Assembly (NCBI GenBank): GCA_033720955.1 | Contig: JAWWBN010000115.1 | Coordinates: 1-11,243 of the forward strand | DNA length: 11,243 nt | Source: JAWWBN01 sp033720955 | Lineage (GTDB): Bacteria > Acidobacteriota > Thermoanaerobaculia > Multivoradales > JAHEKO01 | Reading direction: 5' to 3' | Shown here: positions 7,295 through 11,243 of the stretch, piece by piece | Layout: every line of letters begins with the position of its first letter | Position numbering within the stretch: position 1 is the first letter of the stretch | The notes under the pieces: generated by a model | What the model was told of the DNA's origin: nothing | Databases searched by the model: none | Seen by the model: the letters and a program-made list of their open reading frames with translations, nothing else | Translations under genes and position numbers: made by a program

Positions 7295-8476
7295 TCATTG
7301 ACCCCGCGTCGCGGGGGCGCCCGGCGCTCCGACCAGCTCCCGCAGGAACGCCAGCCAGGCGCGCCAGAGGCGTGGCGAGTCGAACTCCCGCTCCACCCGC
7401 CGCCGCGCGGCCTCGCCGTGCCGCCGGCGCCGCTCGGGGTCGTCGAGGTAGGCGAGGATGGCGCCCGCCAGCTCGCGCGGCCGCCCGGGGGGGACCAGCT
7501 CCCCGGTCTGGCCCGGCACGATCGCGTCCACCGTGCCGGTGGCCTCGTATCCCACCGTCGGCACGCGGGCCGCCGCGGCCTCGAGGACCGCGTTGGGGAA
7601 GCCCTCGCGGTAGGAGGGCAGGACGAGCAGATCGATCAGCCGATAGTGGGGGCGGGGATCTTCGACGAAGCCGGCCCGCACGATCGCCGGGTCCTCCTCG
7701 AGGCGTCGCGCGATCGCGGGCGCCGGCGGGTCGCCGCGCTCGACCTCGCCGAGGAGGAGCAGACGCGTCTCCGGGAGCGCACGCGTCACCTCGCCGAAGG
7801 CCTCGACCAGGTCGGCGATCCCCTTGTCCCGCGTCAGCCGGCCCACGAACCCCACCACGGGAGTCGAGGCGTCGATGCCGAGCGCGGCGCGCAGCGTCTC
7901 GAGCTCGCCGGGCGAGGGGCACCCGGCGTCGAACCGCTCGAGGTCGATGCCGTTGGAGGATCCGGAGGCGAGCACCGTGGTGCGACCGCCGCCCAGCCCG
8001 AGCTCGTGGTAGCGGCGGCGGAGGCTCTCGCTGACGCAGACGATCCGATGGGCCGACCACGCGGTGAGCCGCTCGGCGGCCGTCAGCAGCCGGCGCAAAG
8101 GTCCGCGGGTGGTCTCGAGCCGCAGGCCGCGCAGGGTGTAGACGCGGTGGGGGACGCCGGCCATCCGCGCGGCCAGAAGACCCAGGAGCGCGGCCTTGGG
8201 GGTGCCGGCGTTGACCACGTCGGGTCTCAGGCGGCGCAGCAGGAGCAGGAGCCGGACGAGGGCGGCGAGGTCGTGCAGGGGGCGGATCTCGCGTCGCAAC
8301 GGCACCGTGACGACCTCGACCCCCTCGCTCTCGCGGACGGCCTCCACCAGGTCGGCGGGCTCTCGGCCGGTGATCAGGACGACCTCGAAGCCGCTCCGGG
8401 CCAGGAAGGCCATCTGGCCCCGGAGGAGGGCGAAGGCGGTCAGCGGGCTGGTGACGATGAAGACGAGGCGGGGCAA
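7295..8476 (-). CDS. GT4 glycosyltransferase, PglA-like
   Basis: Retaining GT-B glycosyltransferase of family GT4, 393 aa, expected at the cytoplasmic face of the inner membrane. The N-terminal acceptor domain runs from RLVFIVTS (3-10). NAGTPKAALLGLLAA (89-103) resembles the matching stretch of PglA, which adds GalNAc to undecaprenyl-linked diacetylbacillosamine. The C-terminal donor domain has VGRLTRDKG (211-219) with phosphate-contacting Arg213 and Lys218, and PSYREGFPNAVLEA (287-300), which holds the EX7E pair Glu291/Glu299. The start is a TTG at 8476, chosen because the first beta strand begins right after it and no in-frame start occurs in the 19-nt gap. No good ribosome site is visible. 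A position directly before pglC matches a role as the second-sugar transferase. Sugar and linkage are inferred; the donor could be UDP-GalNAc from the WbpP-type epimerase. Confidence 0.9.
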   Translation of the reverse strand: MPRLVFIVTSPLTAFALLRGQMAFLARSGFEVVLITGREPADLVEAVRESEGVEVVTVPLRREIRPLHDLAALVRLLLLLRRLRPDVVNAGTPKAALLGLLAARMAGVPHRVYTLRGLRLETTRGPLRRLLTAAERLTAWSAHRIVCVSESLRRRYHELGLGGGRTTVLASGSSNGIDLERFDAGCPSPGELETLRAALGIDASTPVVGFVGRLTRDKGIADLVEAFGEVTRALPETRLLLLGEVERGDPPAPAIARRLEEDPAIVRAGFVEDPRPHYRLIDLLVLPSYREGFPNAVLEAAAARVPTVGYEATGTVDAIVPGQTGELVPPGRPRELAGAILAYLDDPERRRRHGEAARRRVEREFDSPRLWRAWLAFLRELVGAPGAPATRGQ

Positions 8477-8495
8477 GGTCGGGGAGCCCCGCGCC

Positions 8496-9857
8496 TCAAG
8501 GGGTCGAGAGCGGCGAGAGCCCGCCGGATCGGCGGGTCCGGGCGGCGACGGCGGGGCGTTTCGTGGGCTCCCTCCGGGGCGCTCGCGCGGGCGCGGTCGC
8601 GCGCCGGCCCAGCAGGTAGCGGGCGTAGACGTCCATCGCCAGGACCAGGCCCAGCAGCAGCCAGAAGGTCCGCTCGGTGATGTGCCGGTTGTACACCCAA
8701 CTGATCGTCATGCTGGCGAAGCCGACGAGGAGAGCCAGGTAGGAGGGGCCGAAGGCGCCCCCCCGGAGCCGGAGGTAGAGGACCGCCAGCCGGTGGCCCA
8801 GGAGCGCCAGCAGAAGGACGTAGAGGAGGAATCCCACGATGCCCAGCTCCGCCAGGAAGCGCAGCGGCGTGCTGTGGACCTCGTGCCCGGTGGGGGAGTA
8901 GACCGAGCCGGGGAAGCCCCCCCAGCCGATTCCGACGACCGGGTTCGCCTGGAGCGCCATCCGGATTCCCTCCCTCTGGAGAGTGAAGAAGTCGCTCTCC
9001 GCGGCTCCCTCGACCCCCGCCGCCGCCTCGAGGCGGTCGTCCACCATCGCGACCCGCTGCTGGAAGAAGTCGAGCCGCGGCGAGATGTCGGCGCCGTAGA
9101 AGTAGAGGCCGGCCAGGAAGAGCACCACGCCGCTCGCGGCCGCCGCCATCTTGAGCCGCCGGCCGCGGCTGGTGCCGGCGACCGAGAGACCGAGGGCCGC
9201 CAGCCCCACGAAGAGGGAGAGATAGACCGAGCGGCGTCCCGAGATCGCCACCGAGTACAGGGTGAAGGCGATCCCCAGGTAGGCGGCGATGCGGATCCTC
9301 TTCGAGATCCCCGGCCAGAGCGCCAGGACGAGGCTCATCCAGAAGGCGGTCAGCATGTAGATGGCCATGTGGGCCCGATTGCGGAACGGCCCGGAGGCGG
9401 TGATGTCTTCCGTCCGACCGGTCTGCATCACGATCCACGGACCCACGACCAGGAGCGCGGTGACGATCCACCGCATCAGGTAGTGCGGAGAGAAGCGGTA
9501 CTGGAGGCAGAGGTTGTGGAAGGCGAGCAGGAAGAGAAAGAGGAACGCCAGGATCAGCGTCTGGACGATCCCGAAGACGCGCTGCCCGGCGCCGATCCAG
9601 GTCATCGAGAAGGCGGCGAGGAGCAGCATGGCCCCGACCACCCGGACGATGGGGTCGAACGCCAGCCGGCTGCCGGCCGACCGGATCAGGAAGAGCACGA
9701 TCACGGCGCCCCCCAGCAGCTCGAAGGGGCCGAAGTTGTTGGCCATGCCCGGGATCAGCTTCATCTGGGTCAGGAAGGCCGAGAAGATCACCAGCGGCAG
9801 GAGCAGCCGCAGGTCCGGCGGCAGGGGGCTGGAGAAGGTCCTTCCGGAGCCGATCAC
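8496..9857 (-). CDS. O-antigen polymerase/ligase family membrane protein (Wzy_C)
   Basis: Polytopic inner-membrane protein, 453 aa, of the Wzy/WaaL superfamily (PF04932). These proteins join undecaprenyl-linked repeat units or transfer a glycan to an acceptor on the periplasmic side. I count about 11-12 hydrophobic segments between residues 17 and 417. Family marks are GPFRNRAHMA (156-165), a SGRRS turn (206-210), a large periplasmic loop (about 255-330) with NPVVGIGWGGFP (305-316), and HSTPLRFLAELGIVGF (328-343) leading into the next helix. The tail after about 417 is basic, Pro/Ala-rich and probably cytoplasmic. The GTG at 9857 is supported by AGGA at 9868-9865, 7 nt upstream. It sits between two GT4 genes, 55 nt after the first. 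Polymerase and ligase cannot be told apart from sequence alone. A polymerase would imply a repeat-unit polymer, not a short Pgl heptasaccharide. Confidence 0.9.
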   Translation of the reverse strand: MIGSGRTFSSPLPPDLRLLLPLVIFSAFLTQMKLIPGMANNFGPFELLGGAVIVLFLIRSAGSRLAFDPIVRVVGAMLLLAAFSMTWIGAGQRVFGIVQTLILAFLFLFLLAFHNLCLQYRFSPHYLMRWIVTALLVVGPWIVMQTGRTEDITASGPFRNRAHMAIYMLTAFWMSLVLALWPGISKRIRIAAYLGIAFTLYSVAISGRRSVYLSLFVGLAALGLSVAGTSRGRRLKMAAAASGVVLFLAGLYFYGADISPRLDFFQQRVAMVDDRLEAAAGVEGAAESDFFTLQREGIRMALQANPVVGIGWGGFPGSVYSPTGHEVHSTPLRFLAELGIVGFLLYVLLLALLGHRLAVLYLRLRGGAFGPSYLALLVGFASMTISWVYNRHITERTFWLLLGLVLAMDVYARYLLGRRATAPARAPRREPTKRPAVAARTRRSGGLSPLSTP

Positions 9858-9864
9858 CGAGCCA

Positions 9865-9868
9865 TCCT
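9865..9868 (-). promoter_or_regulatory. Ribosome binding site of the O-antigen polymerase-like gene
   Basis: AGGA on the minus strand sits 7 nt before the GTG at 9857. It decides the start: a nearby ATG (9865-9863) is out of frame and stops after five codons. Confidence 0.5.
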
Positions 9869-9912
9869 AGCAGCCGGGCCGGGGTGTTTTTCGCCGGCGT
9901 TGTCCGGGCCGC

Positions 9913-11028
9913 TCAGGCGGTCGCGACCGCCGCGGCCAGCACCCGCTCGTATCGACCCAGCACCTCGTCCACCGAGAAGCGGCCGGCGCTTTGCGCGGCG
10001 CGGGCGCCGAGCCGGGTCCGCAGCCCCTGGTCGTCGAGCAGGCGCGCGACCGCATCGGAGAGGGCGCCCGGATCGCCCACGGGCACCAGGAGCCCGTCCT
10101 CCTCCGGCGTCACGATCTCCCGCGGGCCGGCGTGGCAGTCGGCGGCGACCACCGCGGCGCCGCAGGCCATCGCCTCGATCAGGACGCCGGGCAGCCCCTC
10201 GAAGCGGGAGGGGAGGACGAAGACCGTGGCCCGTCGCATCCACGCCCACGGCTCCTCCTGCCAGCCGGGCAGATCCACCGCCTCCGCGACCCCGCGCTCC
10301 GCCGCCCGGCGGAGCAGCGTCTCGCGCTCGGGCCCGTCGCCCAGCAGCACCAGGCGGGCGTCGTGGGTGCGCCGGATTCGCGCCAGCGCCTCGATCAGCA
10401 GATCGAAGCCCTTGGCCGGCACGAGACGCCCCGCCCCCAGGAGCAGGGGCCGGGAGGCGTCCCCGACCCAGGGGTGCTCGACCTCGTGGAACGAGCGCTC
10501 GAGCATCCGGGGCGTGACCACCGGGTTGAGCACCACCTCCACCCGCTCCTCCGGCAGCCGGAAGTGACGCACCAGGTCGCGGGCGACTCCCTCCGAAACC
10601 GCCGTGACCCGGTCGGCGTGACGGTAGGTGGCGCGCTTCAGGCGATTCAGCAGGAGCCGCTTCCCCGGGGCTCCGTCCCGCCGGTAGACGGTGCGCTCGG
10701 AGATGACCACCGGGCAGCGGACGCGGGCGAGGGCGCGGGCGGCGACCGCGAGCGGGTTGGTGCCGCTGGAGGTGGAGAGGAGGACGTCCGGCGTCGAGCG
10801 GCGCAGGTGGCGGGCCAGGGGCGGGGCGGCCGTCCAGAGGCTACGAGCGCCCAGCTCCACCACTTCCAGCTCCGGCGGGACCCGGTCCATCAGCTCCCCC
10901 TCCCGGCGCAGCAGCACCAGCCGCGGCGCGAACCGCGACCGATCGAGCCCCCGCAGCAGGGTCAGGGTCACCCGGTCGGCGCCGCCGGCCCCCAGCGTCG
11001 GGCGCAAGATGTCGACGCGGAGGGTCAC
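9913..11028 (-). CDS. GT4 glycosyltransferase, PglJ/PglH-like
   Basis: GT-B retaining glycosyltransferase of family GT4, 371 aa, complete. It should extend the lipid-linked glycan in the cytoplasm. The N-terminal RPTLGAGGADRV (9-20) contains the Gly-rich acceptor/donor loop of GT4 enzymes. The linker VSEGVARDL (144-152) and NPV (168-170) are typical. The donor domain has GAGRLVPAKGF (198-208) with Arg201 and Lys206, and SRFEGLPGVLIEAMACG (274-290), which holds the EX7E pair Glu277/Glu285. The general architecture is that of PglJ/PglH/WcaI-like enzymes, but the exact sugar cannot be read from sequence. The GTG at 11028 forms a GTGA overlap with the stop of the preceding gene (11028-11025). The 55-nt gap after its stop contains an imperfect inverted repeat. 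Confidence 0.92.
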   Translation of the reverse strand: MTLRVDILRPTLGAGGADRVTLTLLRGLDRSRFAPRLVLLRREGELMDRVPPELEVVELGARSLWTAAPPLARHLRRSTPDVLLSTSSGTNPLAVAARALARVRCPVVISERTVYRRDGAPGKRLLLNRLKRATYRHADRVTAVSEGVARDLVRHFRLPEERVEVVLNPVVTPRMLERSFHEVEHPWVGDASRPLLLGAGRLVPAKGFDLLIEALARIRRTHDARLVLLGDGPERETLLRRAAERGVAEAVDLPGWQEEPWAWMRRATVFVLPSRFEGLPGVLIEAMACGAAVVAADCHAGPREIVTPEEDGLLVPVGDPGALSDAVARLLDDQGLRTRLGARAAQSAGRFSVDEVLGRYERVLAAAVATA

Positions 11029-11243
11029 GGGCGGAGCCCGGCGAGGACGCGCTCGGCACGGCGGTCCCAGGTGTGGCCGGCGACCAGGTCGCGCCGGGCG
11101 GTCTCGCCCAGGCGGCGGCGGAGATCGGAGTCGTCTCGGAGCCGCTCGATCGCCTCGGCCCTCGCGTCGGGACGACCCGGCTCCACCAGGAGGGCGTTCT
11201 CGTGGTGCCGCAGCACCTCCCGCAGCACCGGGAGGTCCGACGA
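11025..11243 (-). CDS. Glycosyltransferase, C-terminal fragment (5' end off window)
   Basis: The last 72 codons of a gene entering from the right edge. The frame is open from 11243, reading SSDLPVLREVLRHHENALLVEPGRP and onward in pieces. Ser-Asp-Leu-Pro, then a basic helix, then ENALLVEPG is the usual sequence just after the EX7E motif of GT4 enzymes. The remaining helix with DSDLRRRLGETAR and HTWDRRAERVL fits the family's C-terminal closing helices. The catalytic residues lie outside the window, so activity cannot be judged. It is translationally coupled to the next GT4 gene by GTGA. It is most likely a third GT4 transferase of the same glycan. Confidence 0.82.
   Translation of the reverse strand, partial: SSDLPVLREVLRHHENALLVEPGRPDARAEAIERLRDDSDLRRRLGETARRDLVAGHTWDRRAERVLAGLRP

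Noticed and set aside
6657..8060. Upstream extension of the acetyltransferase frame to 671 codons
   Set aside because: It overlaps the sugar transferase and PglA-like genes out of frame and reads as Arg/Ala/Pro-rich noise. The GTG at 6656 gives a normal 203-aa PglD-like protein and a GTGA overlap.
9863..9867. ATG close to the polymerase ribosome site as an alternative start
   Set aside because: It is out of frame with the membrane protein and terminates after five codons.
8196..10517. 773-codon plus-strand open frame
   Set aside because: It is antisense to two glycosyltransferases and the polymerase. The product is Arg/Glu/Pro/His-rich without any recognisable motif or membrane pattern.
1..11243. 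CRISPR arrays, tRNA genes, insertion sequences, toxin-antitoxin or defence genes
   Set aside because: I looked for spaced direct repeats, cloverleaf-like stretches, transposase motifs and small paired genes on both strands and found none. The window is almost fully occupied by glycan genes.

Overview
The window is very GC-rich (by eye near 70%). All eleven genes have strong third-position G/C and short or overlapping junctions, and many start with GTG or TTG. It looks like a chromosomal surface-glycan locus from a high-GC bacterium. The gene set (membrane-anchored WbpM/PglF dehydratase, PglC-type initiating transferase, Wzy-like polymerase) is most often seen in Gram-negative phyla. Acidobacteriota, Myxococcota or a related lineage would fit, but the sequence cannot settle this. 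I see no tRNA, rRNA, CRISPR array, insertion sequence or phage gene.

Layout: 1-774 on the plus strand is the C-terminal ATPase half of an ABC exporter whose membrane half lies off the left edge. Everything else (806-11243) is on the minus strand and reads right to left as one apparent operon, convergent with the exporter. In transcription order it holds: a truncated GT4 glycosyltransferase (11243-11025), a complete GT4 glycosyltransferase (11028-9913), a Wzy/O-antigen-ligase membrane protein (9857-8496), a PglA-like GT4 glycosyltransferase (8476-7295), a PglC-like phosphoglycosyl transferase (7282-6653), a PglD-like acetyltransferase (6656-6045), a PglE-like PLP aminotransferase (6034-4874), an uncharacterised nucleotidyltransferase-fold protein (4877-3810), a PglF/WbpM-type dehydratase (3796-1829) and a WbpP-type 4-epimerase (1777-806). 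Three junctions are 4-nt GTGA/ATGA stop-start overlaps. The longest gaps are 55 and 51 nt, so there is no unannotated stretch over 300 nt.

Working model (inference): PglF, PglE and PglD convert UDP-GlcNAc to UDP-N,N'-diacetylbacillosamine. PglC loads the phospho-sugar onto undecaprenyl phosphate. The epimerase supplies UDP-GalNAc, which the GT4 enzymes would add. The polymerase/ligase then joins or transfers repeat units. No Wzx flippase, chain-length regulator, export channel or PglB oligosaccharyltransferase is in view. The convergent ABC exporter could be a PglK/MsbA-like flippase, but only its generic ATPase domain is visible. The least explained gene is the nucleotidyltransferase-like protein, which is translationally coupled into the middle of the bacillosamine genes.
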